NCBI GenBank assembly: GCA_928722015.1
Contig: CAKMWI010000011.1
Coordinates: forward strand, 62,001 to 126,000
Length of the DNA: 64,000 nt
Reading direction: 5' to 3'
Origin: Candidatus Gastranaerophilales bacterium
GTDB taxonomy: Bacteria > Cyanobacteriota > Vampirovibrionia > Gastranaerophilales > Gastranaerophilaceae
Position 1 is the first letter of the stretch; each line of letters starts with the position of its first letter. Position numbers and translations under genes: made by a program. The notes under the pieces are model-generated. The model was not told the DNA's origin and did not search any database. It saw nothing but the letters and a program-made list of their open reading frames with translations. This document shows positions 52,043 through 61,168 of this stretch, one piece after another.

Positions 52043-53146
52043 ATGAGCATCATCAATTTACAGGATAAAAATTTGTATTACATTGGCGGTGTAGTCAGAG
52101 ATGAAATTCTGGGTATAAAAAGTTTTGATATTGATATAACTTATGCAGGTAATGCAATAGATTTTGCACACACAATTCCTAATGCTGAAATTTTACAAGT
52201 AAACCCTCCATTTGGAACTGTGAGAATTAAACTAAACGGAGAAGAAATTGATATAGCCTCAACCAGAAATGAAACTTACCCCCAAAAAGGCCACCTTCCA
52301 CAGGTAAAAGATATCGGCTGCTCACTAAAGGAAGATATATTAAGACGAGATTTCACAATTAATGCCCTTGCAAAATCGACTTTAACAGGAGAAATTATCG
52401 ATTATATAAACGGGCTTAAAGATATAAAAAATAAAAAATTACGAGTACTGCATGATAACAGTTTTATTGATGATCCGACAAGAATAATCCGTGCCCTTAA
52501 ATTTGCTGTACGTTTTGGATTTGAGTTAGACTCGCATACTCAAAAACTTCAAGATAACTATTTGCAAAACATTAATTATGACATGTCATACAAAAGACTC
52601 AAAAAAGAATTAGTCGAGACATTCAATCTCAATTCCACTACGGCATTTGAACGTTTCATTAATCAAAAAATATATAAACTTATTTCTCCAGCTAATTTTA
52701 CACTACCAAAAATAAACTTCAAAAAACTTATAAACAAATATCAGCCTAAAATAATTTGGATTATATATATAGGATTACTTCCGGATATTTCATCTTTGCC
52801 TTTAACAAAAATTGAAAAAAAAATTGTCGAAGATTATAAAAATTTACAAAAAAAAGTTTTTAATTCAGATTTCCAAACCTATAAAAATTTTAAAGATATA
52901 AACATTGAATCAATAATAATGTTTTCAACTAAAGAACCGGAAATTGTTAACCATTATCTTGAAAATTTACGACAAATTAAACTTGAAATAACAGGAAAAG
53001 ACTTAGTAAAATTAGGAATCGAACCTTGTAATGAATATCAAAAATGTTTTGATTACATATTAAAAGAAAAAATTAAAAATCCTCAAATCAAAAAATTTGA
53101 GGAAATTCAACTTGCTAAAAAATATTTTAAAATACCTATTGCCTGA
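52043..53146 (+). CDS. tRNA nucleotidyltransferase (CCA- or A-adding)
   Basis: 367 aa class II nucleotidyltransferase. YYIGGVVRDEILGIKSFDID has the GG-VRD and DxD active-site motifs, followed by IDIASTRNETYPQKGHLPQV, EDILRRDFTINALAKS and DDPTRIIRALKFAVRFGFEL. It restores or adds the 3' CCA, which the tRNA-Ser gene does not encode. Whether it adds CCA or only A cannot be decided. No C-terminal HD domain. Its 3' end overlaps the convergent lipoprotein gene by 11 bp. Confidence 0.9.
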   Translation: MSIINLQDKNLYYIGGVVRDEILGIKSFDIDITYAGNAIDFAHTIPNAEILQVNPPFGTVRIKLNGEEIDIASTRNETYPQKGHLPQVKDIGCSLKEDILRRDFTINALAKSTLTGEIIDYINGLKDIKNKKLRVLHDNSFIDDPTRIIRALKFAVRFGFELDSHTQKLQDNYLQNINYDMSYKRLKKELVETFNLNSTTAFERFINQKIYKLISPANFTLPKINFKKLINKYQPKIIWIIYIGLLPDISSLPLTKIEKKIVEDYKNLQKKVFNSDFQTYKNFKDINIESIIMFSTKEPEIVNHYLENLRQIKLEITGKDLVKLGIEPCNEYQKCFDYILKEKIKNPQIKKFEEIQLAKKYFKIPIA

Positions 53147-53924
53147 TTCCAAAACTTTCCTGAATACTACGCAAATGTCCGTTTCGAGTTTCAATATCAA
53201 TAACATTATTAACAGCTTTAATAAGATCTTTTGATTCAGGTCCCTTTCTAAAAGCTACAGCGTATGGTTCTTTTGAATAGCGTTTTGGCAAAAGTTCAAC
53301 ACTATTATCTTTCAAAGCTAAACCAAGCAAAATAGTATCATCTGATACTATTGCATCAGCCTTTCCTTGTTTCAAAGCTTTAAAAGCATCCGTATAGGTT
53401 CTATAGCCAATTATACCGACATTTGGAACAGCTGCTCGCAAGCTTCTTTCACTGGTTGAACCAAAAACAATAATCGCACGTTTACCGTTCAAATCTCGTA
53501 AAGATTTAACATCACTACCTTTCCTTACTAACACAGCTTGACCTGCTGTATAATAAGAATTTGAAAAATCTAAAATTTCCTGACGCTTAGGAGTAATTGA
53601 CATTGTAGCTACTATCATATCAATATCACCAGAATATAATTTCATCATCCTATCAGAAGCTGTTACCGGTACAAATTTAACCTTTTTATCACTTCCTAAA
53701 ATACCACGTGCAATAAGTCGTGATAGTGCAGCGTCATAACCTGCAAAATGTCCTTTTTCATCAATATATCCAAATGGATAAGTATCGGTTTTTACGCCAA
53801 CAATAATTCTATCTCTGTTCATTATTGTATTCAAATCATTTGTTAATGGTTCATCCTGTTTTTTGCCGCATCCGCAACACACCAATACAATTAACATCAA
53901 CAGGGATACTATTTTTTTATACAT
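53136..53924 (-). CDS. Amino-acid ABC transporter binding lipoprotein
   Basis: 262 aa from the ATG at 53924 (GAGGAC upstream). MYKKIVSLLMLIVLVCCGCG has a lipobox ending in Gly-Cys, so it is a lipoprotein. The body is SBP_bac_3: NRDRIIVGVKTDTYPFGYID, then FAGYDAALSRLIARGILG, MIVATMSITPKRQEILDFSN and KALKQGKADAIVSDDTILLG. It binds polar or glutamate-like amino acids in related systems. No permease or ATPase gene is adjacent, so it works with a distant transporter. Confidence 0.9.
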   Translation of the reverse strand: MYKKIVSLLMLIVLVCCGCGKKQDEPLTNDLNTIMNRDRIIVGVKTDTYPFGYIDEKGHFAGYDAALSRLIARGILGSDKKVKFVPVTASDRMMKLYSGDIDMIVATMSITPKRQEILDFSNSYYTAGQAVLVRKGSDVKSLRDLNGKRAIIVFGSTSERSLRAAVPNVGIIGYRTYTDAFKALKQGKADAIVSDDTILLGLALKDNSVELLPKRYSKEPYAVAFRKGPESKDLIKAVNNVIDIETRNGHLRSIQESFGIRQ

Positions 53925-54011
53925 AATTCTGTCCTCTTTTTTAAACCATAATACCCTAATAAAAAAACAAGTCAAAAAAGTTAAGGATATTTATTTTTTT
54001 TAATTTTAAGA

Positions 54012-54017
54012 TATTAT
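54012..54017 (+). promoter_or_regulatory. -10 box of aroK, leaderless geometry
   Basis: TATTAT ends six bases before the aroK ATG (54024). There is no Shine-Dalgarno. The -35 region is T-rich and not a clear match. Confidence 0.5.
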
Positions 54018-54023
54018 TACATT

Positions 54024-54521
54024 ATGAAAACTATTATTCTTATAGGTATGATGGGTAGCGGAAAAACTACTATAGGAAAAATTTTAGGAGAAAAGTTAAA
54101 TATAGAATCTTTTGACATAGATTCTATAATAGAAGCACAAACTAATAAAAGTGTATCAGAAATATTTTCATCCTATGGAGAAATTTATTTTAGAGAATTA
54201 GAAAAAAACACTATCAAAGAAATTTTTAAACCTGATAACAAAATAATATCACTTGGAGGCGGAGCTTTCGAGAATAATGAAACCCGAAATTTATTATTGA
54301 ACAATTCCACTATAATCTATTTAAAAACATCACCAATTACTATTTATGAAAGAATAAAAAATGATACCCAAAGACCTCTTTTAAAAAATAAAATGTCAAT
54401 AAAAAAAATTACAGAACTAATAAATCTTAGACAAAAAAATTATGAACTGGCAAATCTTCATATATCCACAGATAATAAAAGACCAAACACAATAATTAAT
54501 GAAATTCTAGGAGCTTTATAA
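54024..54521 (+). CDS. aroK: Shikimate kinase
   Basis: 165 aa. Walker A MGSGKTT in MKTIILIGMMGSGKTTIGKI, shikimate-binding FDIDSIIEA and YFRELEKNTIKEI, then IISLGGGAFENNETR and the lid NDTQRPLL. All active-site elements are intact. Phosphorylates shikimate on the way to chorismate. Its TAA overlaps the aroB start (TAATG). No ribosome site before the ATG. Confidence 0.95.
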   Translation: MKTIILIGMMGSGKTTIGKILGEKLNIESFDIDSIIEAQTNKSVSEIFSSYGEIYFRELEKNTIKEIFKPDNKIISLGGGAFENNETRNLLLNNSTIIYLKTSPITIYERIKNDTQRPLLKNKMSIKKITELINLRQKNYELANLHISTDNKRPNTIINEILGAL

Positions 54522-55594
54522 TGGAAAATTTAGAAGTTAATATCAAAGGAAAAAACATATCCTATCCGATATTTATCAGTAATAATGATCTTGGAAATCT
54601 AAAATCTGCAATAATGGAAAAAATCGGAAATAAAAACTATATAGTAATTTTTAGCCAAAAAGTTTATAAACTGTACTCAAAAGTTCTAAATTTTCCACAT
54701 GATAGAACATTGGTTCTCAAAGATGGTGAAAACCAAAAAAATTTTAAAAATTATGAAAAAATTATCAACTTTGCTCTGTCAAAAAAATTAACTCGTGAAG
54801 ACAGCATAATTGCTGTTGGAGGAGGAGTTGTTGGAGATATATCAGGCTTTGTAGCTTCAACCTATATGCGCGGAATAAACTTTATACAAGTACCCACAAC
54901 ACTTTTAGCATGTACCGACAGTTCAGTTGGAGGAAAAACCGCAATTAATTCAAAATTCGGGAAAAATCTTATAGGTTCATTTTACCAGCCAAAAGCCGTA
55001 TTTATAAATGTAAACTTTTTAAAAACTCTGGACGAAAGACAGTTCAAAAGTGGCTTAGGAGAAGTTGTTAAATACAGCTTTATTGAAAACAATTGCAATA
55101 AAAATGAGTCAAATAATCTGATAAATTTTTTAACCGAATATTATAAAAAAATACTATCTAAAGACATTTTAATACTCATTGAACTCATAAAAATGTGTGT
55201 ACGCTTAAAAATTTCTGTCATAGAACAGGATGAAAAAGAAAATCAATTACGCAAAATTTTGAACTTTGGACACACATACGCTCATGCAGTAGAAACTATC
55301 ACAAATTACAGAAAATATACCCATGGTGAATGTGTAGTTGCAGGAATCAAATTTGCTCTCAATATAGCATTAAAAAAGAATTTAGTAGATAAAGAATACA
55401 AATTTCTATGTGAAGATCTATTAAAAAAATTTGAATTTAAAGAAATTCCTACATTCGACAAAAATAAAATCATAGAAATTATGACAACCGATAAAAAAGC
55501 AACAGACGAACATATAACATTCATACTTCCAACGGGATATGCTTCTGTTGAAGAATTTAACTTTACAAAAAATGAGTTAAAAGGAATTTTATAA
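54521..55594 (+). CDS. aroB: 3-dehydroquinate synthase
   Basis: 357 aa. VLKDGENQKNFKNYEKIINF, VGGGVVGDISGFVASTYMRG, then QVPTTLLACTDSSVGGKTAI, the NAD-binding core. Zinc ligands are in the GLGEVVKYSFIE Glu, FGHTYAHAVE His and HGECVVAG His. Makes 3-dehydroquinate, the second step of the shikimate pathway; pairs with the shikimate kinase upstream, an arrangement found in many bacteria. Confidence 0.96.
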   Translation: MENLEVNIKGKNISYPIFISNNDLGNLKSAIMEKIGNKNYIVIFSQKVYKLYSKVLNFPHDRTLVLKDGENQKNFKNYEKIINFALSKKLTREDSIIAVGGGVVGDISGFVASTYMRGINFIQVPTTLLACTDSSVGGKTAINSKFGKNLIGSFYQPKAVFINVNFLKTLDERQFKSGLGEVVKYSFIENNCNKNESNNLINFLTEYYKKILSKDILILIELIKMCVRLKISVIEQDEKENQLRKILNFGHTYAHAVETITNYRKYTHGECVVAGIKFALNIALKKNLVDKEYKFLCEDLLKKFEFKEIPTFDKNKIIEIMTTDKKATDEHITFILPTGYASVEEFNFTKNELKGIL

Positions 55595-55676
55595 ATGTAA
55601 CAGGCTTGTCCTTGACTAAATAATATGTTAGTATAATAGAAATCTATAGTAACTAAAATATACTAATGGAGTATCG

Positions 55677-56021
55677 ATGAACTCAAAAGACTTGCCAAAA
55701 TGTCCAATTGAAACTACTATAAAAATGCTTGGATGCCGCTGGAAAATATTAATAATACGTGAACTACTATCAGGAACAAAGCGTTTTGGAGAATTAAAAA
55801 AAAACGTAACCGGAATTACTCAAAAAGTTTTAACATCAAAACTACGAGATATGGAAGAACTTGGTCTGTTGGAAAGAACTGTATATCCACAAATTCCCCC
55901 AAAGGTTGAATATACATTAACTGATATTGGATACAGCCTTAGACCCGTACTGGATTCCTTAAAATCCTGGGGAAAAGATTACAAAAAATATACAAAACTC
56001 CTAGAAAAAATGAAGGGTTAA
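55677..56021 (+). CDS. HxlR-family transcriptional regulator
   Basis: 114 aa. CPIETTIKMLGCRWKILIIR opens the winged helix, with conserved Cys8, followed by GTKRFGELKKNVTGITQKVL and TSKLRDMEELGLLERTVYPQ, then PPKVEYTLTDIG. HxlR regulators often sense oxidants or electrophiles through the N-terminal Cys. GGAG precedes the ATG. Imperfect TAGTA/TACTA arms at 55649-55668 may be its operator. The final codons are part of the terminator stem. Confidence 0.9.
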   Translation: MNSKDLPKCPIETTIKMLGCRWKILIIRELLSGTKRFGELKKNVTGITQKVLTSKLRDMEELGLLERTVYPQIPPKVEYTLTDIGYSLRPVLDSLKSWGKDYKKYTKLLEKMKG

Positions 56022-56036
56022 CCCTTCATTTTTTTA
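56005..56036. terminator. Terminator overlapping the HxlR stop codon
   Basis: AAAAAATGAAGGGTT and AACCCTTCATTTTTTT form a perfect palindrome with a T run. The stop TAA (56019-56021) lies at its centre, so the last four codons are inside the stem. Also ends the convergent minus-strand gene. Confidence 0.9.
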
Positions 56037-56056
56037 TAAATAATAAATTTATTAAA

Positions 56057-56269
56057 TTATTCGTTAAAATCGCTTTCCGCAACGACAGAAGCAATCAATT
56101 CACCATAACTGTTTACAGTGCCATTGGTCTCTTCAACAATATAACGCAATCCTTTTTTACCTTCTATAGACTTTTCTGCAAAATCCATAGCTTCATCATA
56201 GTCTTTAAATTCACCTACTAAATTCTTTGACAATTCTGATTTGTCTTTTGATGTGTAAACTTGAAACAT
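56057..56269 (-). CDS. Unknown 70-aa protein
   Basis: ATG after a perfect AAGGAG. MFQVYTSKDKSELSKNLVGE, then YDEAMDFAEKSIEGKKGLRY and a strand-rich end. It has an alpha/beta pattern and no signal or membrane part. No family recognised; well-formed gene with its own spacing between the HxlR and YeiH genes. Confidence 0.7.
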   Translation of the reverse strand: MFQVYTSKDKSELSKNLVGEFKDYDEAMDFAEKSIEGKKGLRYIVEETNGTVNSYGELIASVVAESDFNE

Positions 56270-56334
56270 AACATATCTCCTTATAATTACATTTTTATTC
56301 TAACACATAAAAATATCATATAAAATTACCCCTA

Positions 56335-57321
56335 TTAAACAAAAAGATGTGAAATGTACCACCCAAATCCCACAAGCCAAATAAACATAATAAATGCCAA
56401 TAATATTGGTTTCAGACCTAATCCTTTAATTTTTTCAAAATTAGTTTCAACACCAAGAGCAAACATTGCAAGTGTTAACAATAAAACATCAAATTCCACA
56501 ATGCCTGATATAACTTGCGCCGGAATAAATTTCAAAGAATTAATACCGCACATAACAACAAATAGAATCGCAAACCAAGGAATAGGAACTTTTGTCCTTT
56601 CTGTTTTAGACTTTTTAGCCAAATACCAACCAAGCATAAATAAATATGGAACTAACATCATTACTCGCGTAAGTTTTACAATAACTGCAGTATCAGTAAC
56701 AGAAGGCGATATCGCACTACCGGCCGCAACAACCTGAGCAACTTCATGAACAGTTGAACCTATATATATTCCAAAGACATTTTCAGGTAAGATACCACAC
56801 TTAAATAACACCGGATACAAAAACATTGCCGCTGTTCCAAATAAGACAACCGTTGAAACTGCTAACGATACCTTATGAGACTTTGCCTTCAACATAGAAT
56901 CCGTTCCCAATACTGCAGCTGCACCGCAAACAGATGAACCGATTGCAGTCAACATACACAAATCTTTATCCAACTTAAAAACCCTTGTTCCAAGATAATA
57001 GCCTATTAAATAGGTAGTTATAAGCATACAAATATCTGCAATTAATCCTTGACCTCCAACTGCAAAAATTTGTTGAAATGTTATTCTAAATCCATACAAA
57101 ATAATAGCAAGTCTTAATAATTTCTTACCAGAAAAAGTTATTCCATATCGCCAACTTCTCGGAATAAAACTTAAAAATACATTTCCAATAACCATTCCTA
57201 TAATAATAGCTAAAGTTAAAGAATTAAGATTTATAGACTTACAAAACTCGCATTTACAAATAAAATACGAAATTATTGCAAATACTAAACAAAATATTAC
57301 ACCAGCTATATTTTTTTTCAT
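56335..57321 (-). CDS. YeiH/UPF0324 family membrane transporter
   Basis: 328 aa with about ten membrane helices. Conserved segments LAIILYGFRITFQQIFAVGG, LTAIGSSVCGAAAVLGTDSM and IYIGSTVHEVAQVVAAGSAI match the YeiH (putative sulfate exporter, PSE) family. Stands 46 bp downstream of the SulP gene on the same strand, so the two may be an anion-handling pair. Substrate unproven. Confidence 0.9.
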   Translation of the reverse strand: MKKNIAGVIFCLVFAIISYFICKCEFCKSINLNSLTLAIIIGMVIGNVFLSFIPRSWRYGITFSGKKLLRLAIILYGFRITFQQIFAVGGQGLIADICMLITTYLIGYYLGTRVFKLDKDLCMLTAIGSSVCGAAAVLGTDSMLKAKSHKVSLAVSTVVLFGTAAMFLYPVLFKCGILPENVFGIYIGSTVHEVAQVVAAGSAISPSVTDTAVIVKLTRVMMLVPYLFMLGWYLAKKSKTERTKVPIPWFAILFVVMCGINSLKFIPAQVISGIVEFDVLLLTLAMFALGVETNFEKIKGLGLKPILLAFIMFIWLVGFGWYISHLFV

Positions 57322-57367
57322 TAATTATTTACCTCCGGAAGACAATAATATCATGAAAATTTCTATT

Positions 57368-58996
57368 TTAATCTTCAGGCAAACTTGTCTCCAGATTTAA
57401 ATTTTTAATTGCAAGTTTAATTGCAACAGATTCATCTTGCAAAACCGAATCTTCACCGAGCTGGGAAACGATTTCTAAACCTTTTATCTGTTCATAAACT
57501 TTAACATTTGGCACAACAAAAATCAATTTAATCTTCTGTGCCTGCAATCTTACAATAATATCTTCCAATGCGAATATAGCAGACATATCAAGCTCCGTAT
57601 TAGAACTGTAATTTAATATAATATATTCTGTCTCAAGCATTTCATCAAAATGAGAAACTATCTGAGTTATTGAACCAAAGAAAAACTGACCGTCTATATG
57701 CAAAATTCTTATCCTATAATGAGAATCTCGCTCAACTTTAGTTTCATAAGGAGTATAATCAAGATGATTAAAATATGAAACTTTTATATTTGTATCGTCA
57801 GCAATTCTTTTTGCGTACAAAAGAGCTGCAAGAATGATACCAATCCCCAATGCAAAAATAAGATTATAAAATACAGTAAGTAAAAGTACAGCAATAAGAA
57901 CATATAAATCGTCTTTAGGAGCAAACCTAAGTACCTTTAATACTTTTAAATCCAGAATATCATAACCGATTTTAATCAATATTGCAGCAAGAACACATAT
58001 AGGAATTTGTGAAATAAAAGAAGTAAGTTTGAACAATACAAGAATTAAAATTCCTGCAGAAAGAATTGATGCTACTTTCGTTCTGGCACCCGTTTTCACA
58101 GCGGCCACACTTCGCATTGTAGCTGCTGACCCCATCATTGAGCCGGTAACAGCACAAAATAAATTACCAAACCCCTGAGCTAACACAAGTCTTTTAGAAT
58201 TATGTTTAATTTTAATAAGAGAGTCCATAATTATACCTGTCAACAAACTTTCACTAGTTGCAATAAATGCCAGAGTTAAAGCAATAGGAACGTCTTTCAT
58301 AATTACATCAAATGTCAAATGAGGAAAATGTATAGTAGGAAGAGAAAAAACTACATTAGAAATCTTTTCTACATTCCACCCCAGAAAATAAGCTGCTCCT
58401 GTCATAATAACAAGAGCCAAGAGTTGTGCAGGAATAAACCTGGTAACAATTTTGGGAGTAAAAAATAACAAAACTAAAGTAATACTCCCCAAAATTAATG
58501 CCTCTATATTAATATTTGAAAACACCGTAGGATACGCCATCAATGCTTTAATAGTAGATGATTGAGCAACACCTCCAACCAAAGGAGCAATTTGGAGAAT
58601 AATAATTATAAGTCCAATCCCGGTTAAAAAACCTGAAATTACAGGATACGGAACATACTTAATCATACGAGGTATTGGAGTAATCGAAATAATCATTTGA
58701 AATATAGCCGCCATTACAAGAATACCAACAACAGATGTTATATCCCCTGAAACTAGCCCGACAATTGTTGCAATTATAATGGAAACCGGCCCCGTAGGAC
58801 CTGAAACAAAAGGCATATTACACCCTAAAATACCTGCAACTAATGATAAAATTATTGCCCCCCATATACCGGCAGAAGCCCCCATTCCAGAAGCAACACC
58901 AAAAGCCAATGCCTGAGGAAAAGCTATGATAGTTGCAATAATCCCGCCAAATAAATCTCCCTTAAATGTTAACAACTTTTCCCTTAATGCGTTCAT
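57368..58996 (-). CDS. SulP-family anion transporter with STAS domain
   Basis: 542 aa. About twelve helices (residues 10-410) with AFPQALAFGVASGMGASAGI and MPFVSGPTGPVSIIIATIVG, then a cytoplasmic STAS domain (about 430-535) with ILHIDGQFFFGSITQIVSHF and ILNYSSNTELDMSAIFALED. SulP proteins carry sulfate, bicarbonate or dicarboxylates, and the substrate cannot be read here. Adjacent to the YeiH transporter. Confidence 0.93.
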   Translation of the reverse strand: MNALREKLLTFKGDLFGGIIATIIAFPQALAFGVASGMGASAGIWGAIILSLVAGILGCNMPFVSGPTGPVSIIIATIVGLVSGDITSVVGILVMAAIFQMIISITPIPRMIKYVPYPVISGFLTGIGLIIIILQIAPLVGGVAQSSTIKALMAYPTVFSNINIEALILGSITLVLLFFTPKIVTRFIPAQLLALVIMTGAAYFLGWNVEKISNVVFSLPTIHFPHLTFDVIMKDVPIALTLAFIATSESLLTGIIMDSLIKIKHNSKRLVLAQGFGNLFCAVTGSMMGSAATMRSVAAVKTGARTKVASILSAGILILVLFKLTSFISQIPICVLAAILIKIGYDILDLKVLKVLRFAPKDDLYVLIAVLLLTVFYNLIFALGIGIILAALLYAKRIADDTNIKVSYFNHLDYTPYETKVERDSHYRIRILHIDGQFFFGSITQIVSHFDEMLETEYIILNYSSNTELDMSAIFALEDIIVRLQAQKIKLIFVVPNVKVYEQIKGLEIVSQLGEDSVLQDESVAIKLAIKNLNLETSLPED

Positions 58997-59094
58997 TTAT
59001 ACCTCATAATTTATATTTTTATCTAAGCATAACAATAACACAAAATGAGGATATAAAATATCCTCATTTATAAAGTTGCAAAATTATAAACCTA

Positions 59095-59448
59095 TTATAA
59101 ATTAGCTAATTTTAAACTTAAAGCTTTGAAAAACGGTAACTTTTCATTTAATTCTATATTAGAGGCTATAGGAAATTGAACAATAACCTCATTAGGATTT
59201 TCTACAATATAATCTTCAACCTCAGAATCTTCAGAACTGATAGAAGATTCTACATCAACATCAGCAGATTCATTGTCCTTCTTAATATAATTACGAAGAT
59301 TACAAGCTTCCAAAATTTCTTCTAACGGAGCTTCTTCAATAGTTATAGTTGGATCAGACTGAAATAAACGACTAAACTTAGTTGCTTTTGTTCTCATATT
59401 AAGATTTTGAACATCTTTTAGATTATTTCTTACAGTTTCTGCTAACAT
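59095..59448 (-). CDS. Unknown 117-aa acidic protein
   Basis: ATG at 59448 with AGAGGA upstream; an earlier ATG at 59508 has its GGAG too close. MLAETVRNNLKDVQNLNMRT, then a strongly acidic, Ser-rich middle (about residues 55-85) and a hydrophobic C-terminus. No domain recognised. Probably soluble and partly disordered. Divergent from the sugar porter. Confidence 0.55.
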   Translation of the reverse strand: MLAETVRNNLKDVQNLNMRTKATKFSRLFQSDPTITIEEAPLEEILEACNLRNYIKKDNESADVDVESSISSEDSEVEDYIVENPNEVIVQFPIASNIELNEKLPFFKALSLKLANL

Positions 59449-59597
59449 AGATTTTCCTCTCTCTCCTTGATTAGTATAACCATTATTCCGGTTTTTCACA
59501 TACTCCATTTAATGTAATTTTGAAAAAGTAAATTTGACAGGGTTTAAAAATATAAAAAAAAAGTTTATAATTAAAATAGAGTTAAGAAAGGGTTTAT

Positions 59598-60959
59598 ATG
59601 AAATACTTTTGGTTGTACGTAGTTGCAGTTATTGCATCTTTAGGTGGCTTATTGTCCGGTTATGATACCGGGGTAATTTCAGGAGCTCTACTATTTATTA
59701 ATGAATCCTGGAATCTTGAGGATACGACTCAGGGAATCTTAGTCAGCTCAGTTTTAATTGGTGCTGTCATTGGAGCAGCAACAAACGGTATTTTAGCAGA
59801 TATATTCGGCAGAAAAAAAATTATCATGGCTACTGCTATAATATTTATTCTTGGTTCTATACTTTGCGCATTTGCTCCAAACATATACATTCTTATTGCA
59901 TCTAGGATATTTGTAGGATTTGCAGTAGGAATAGTAAATTTTGTTGTTCCGTTATATTTATCAGAAATTTCACCTAAACACTTAAGAGGAACACTCGTTT
60001 CTTTGTATCAATGGGCAATTACTGCGGGTATATTATTCTCATACTTTATAAATGCCGTATTCGCTCATGCTGTATATAATTGGCGCTGGATGCTCTTTGC
60101 AGGAGTAGTGCCAGGACTTATCCTATTTATAGGAATGTGTTTTATGCACGATACCCCGCGTTGGCTTGTAAGTAAAAAACGAGATGAAGAAGCCAAAAAA
60201 GTATTCAGCAAAATAGAACCTGAACTGGACACAGAAAAAGAAATAAAAGATATCAAAAAAACACTAAGATTAGAAGGCCATAACCAAGATAAAAAATTTC
60301 AGTTGAAAAAATGGATGATTATGCCTTTTGTAGTCGGCATAGGAATTATGTTCGCACAAATTTGTACAGGAATAAATACAATTATTTACTATGCCCCGAC
60401 CATATTCAAAAATGCAGGATTTGAAAGTAATATAACAGCTATCTATGCAACAACAGGAATTGGAATTATAAACTTCTTAATGACTATTGTTGCTCTATAC
60501 TTCACTGATAAATTGGGAAGAAAACCTTTATTATATTTTGGTTTAAGCGGAGTTATGCTTAGCTTAATAGCATTAGGATGCGCATTCCAATTTGCTGATT
60601 TCTTTGGAGATAATCTAAAATGGGTAACCGTAGGTAGCTTGGTAACCTATATAATATGTTTTGCAATGAGTTTGGGACCTATAGGATGGATTCTGGTTTC
60701 AGAAGTATTTCCTTTAAAAATACGCGGAATAGCTATGAGTATTTGTACTGTTTCCAACTTTGCATTTAATTTCTTTGTAGTAAGTAGTTTTCCTATCTTA
60801 TTACATAGAATAGGAGGTGCATGGACATTTTGGGGGTTTGGAATAGTCTCACTATTATGCATAATATTCGTATATTTCTGCGTACCTGAAACAAAAGGAA
60901 TTTCTCTAGAAAAAATAGAATCTAATTGGATTCATGGTATAAAACCGCGAGATTTCTAA
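59598..60959 (+). CDS. Sugar porter family MFS transporter
   Basis: 453 aa with twelve helices. Family signatures: LLSGYDTGVISGALLFI in helix 1, DIFGRKK after helix 2, RIFVGFAVGIVNFVVPLYLS, and EISPKHLRGTLVS, AQICTGINTIIYYAPTIF in helix 7, DKLGRKPLLYFG and PETKGISLEKIE at the C-terminus. It matches the XylE/GalP/AraE group of proton-sugar symporters. AAAGGG precedes the ATG. Single-gene unit with its own terminator. The sugar cannot be inferred. Confidence 0.95.
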   Translation: MKYFWLYVVAVIASLGGLLSGYDTGVISGALLFINESWNLEDTTQGILVSSVLIGAVIGAATNGILADIFGRKKIIMATAIIFILGSILCAFAPNIYILIASRIFVGFAVGIVNFVVPLYLSEISPKHLRGTLVSLYQWAITAGILFSYFINAVFAHAVYNWRWMLFAGVVPGLILFIGMCFMHDTPRWLVSKKRDEEAKKVFSKIEPELDTEKEIKDIKKTLRLEGHNQDKKFQLKKWMIMPFVVGIGIMFAQICTGINTIIYYAPTIFKNAGFESNITAIYATTGIGIINFLMTIVALYFTDKLGRKPLLYFGLSGVMLSLIALGCAFQFADFFGDNLKWVTVGSLVTYIICFAMSLGPIGWILVSEVFPLKIRGIAMSICTVSNFAFNFFVVSSFPILLHRIGGAWTFWGFGIVSLLCIIFVYFCVPETKGISLEKIESNWIHGIKPRDF

Positions 60960-60991
60960 TACCGGAAACAATCTTATAATCCTCATACTCC

Positions 60992-61026
60992 AAAGGCTGT
61001 CCCACCCCAGACAGTCTTTCTTTTTA
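60992..61026 (+). terminator. Terminator after the sugar porter
   Basis: AAAGGCTGTC and GACAGTCTTT arms (one G-T pair) around CCACCCCA, followed by CTTTTT. Confidence 0.85.
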
Positions 61027-61168
61027 AGAATTTAATACTCTAACGTTAAGTTTTATAACAAAAAGTATATATACTCTATATACCGATAGTAAATTTTGGA
61101 ATCAAAAAATTCTTTATAAAAACATAGGGGATATTTAATATAAGAAAAAGAATTTGGAGGAATTAAGC

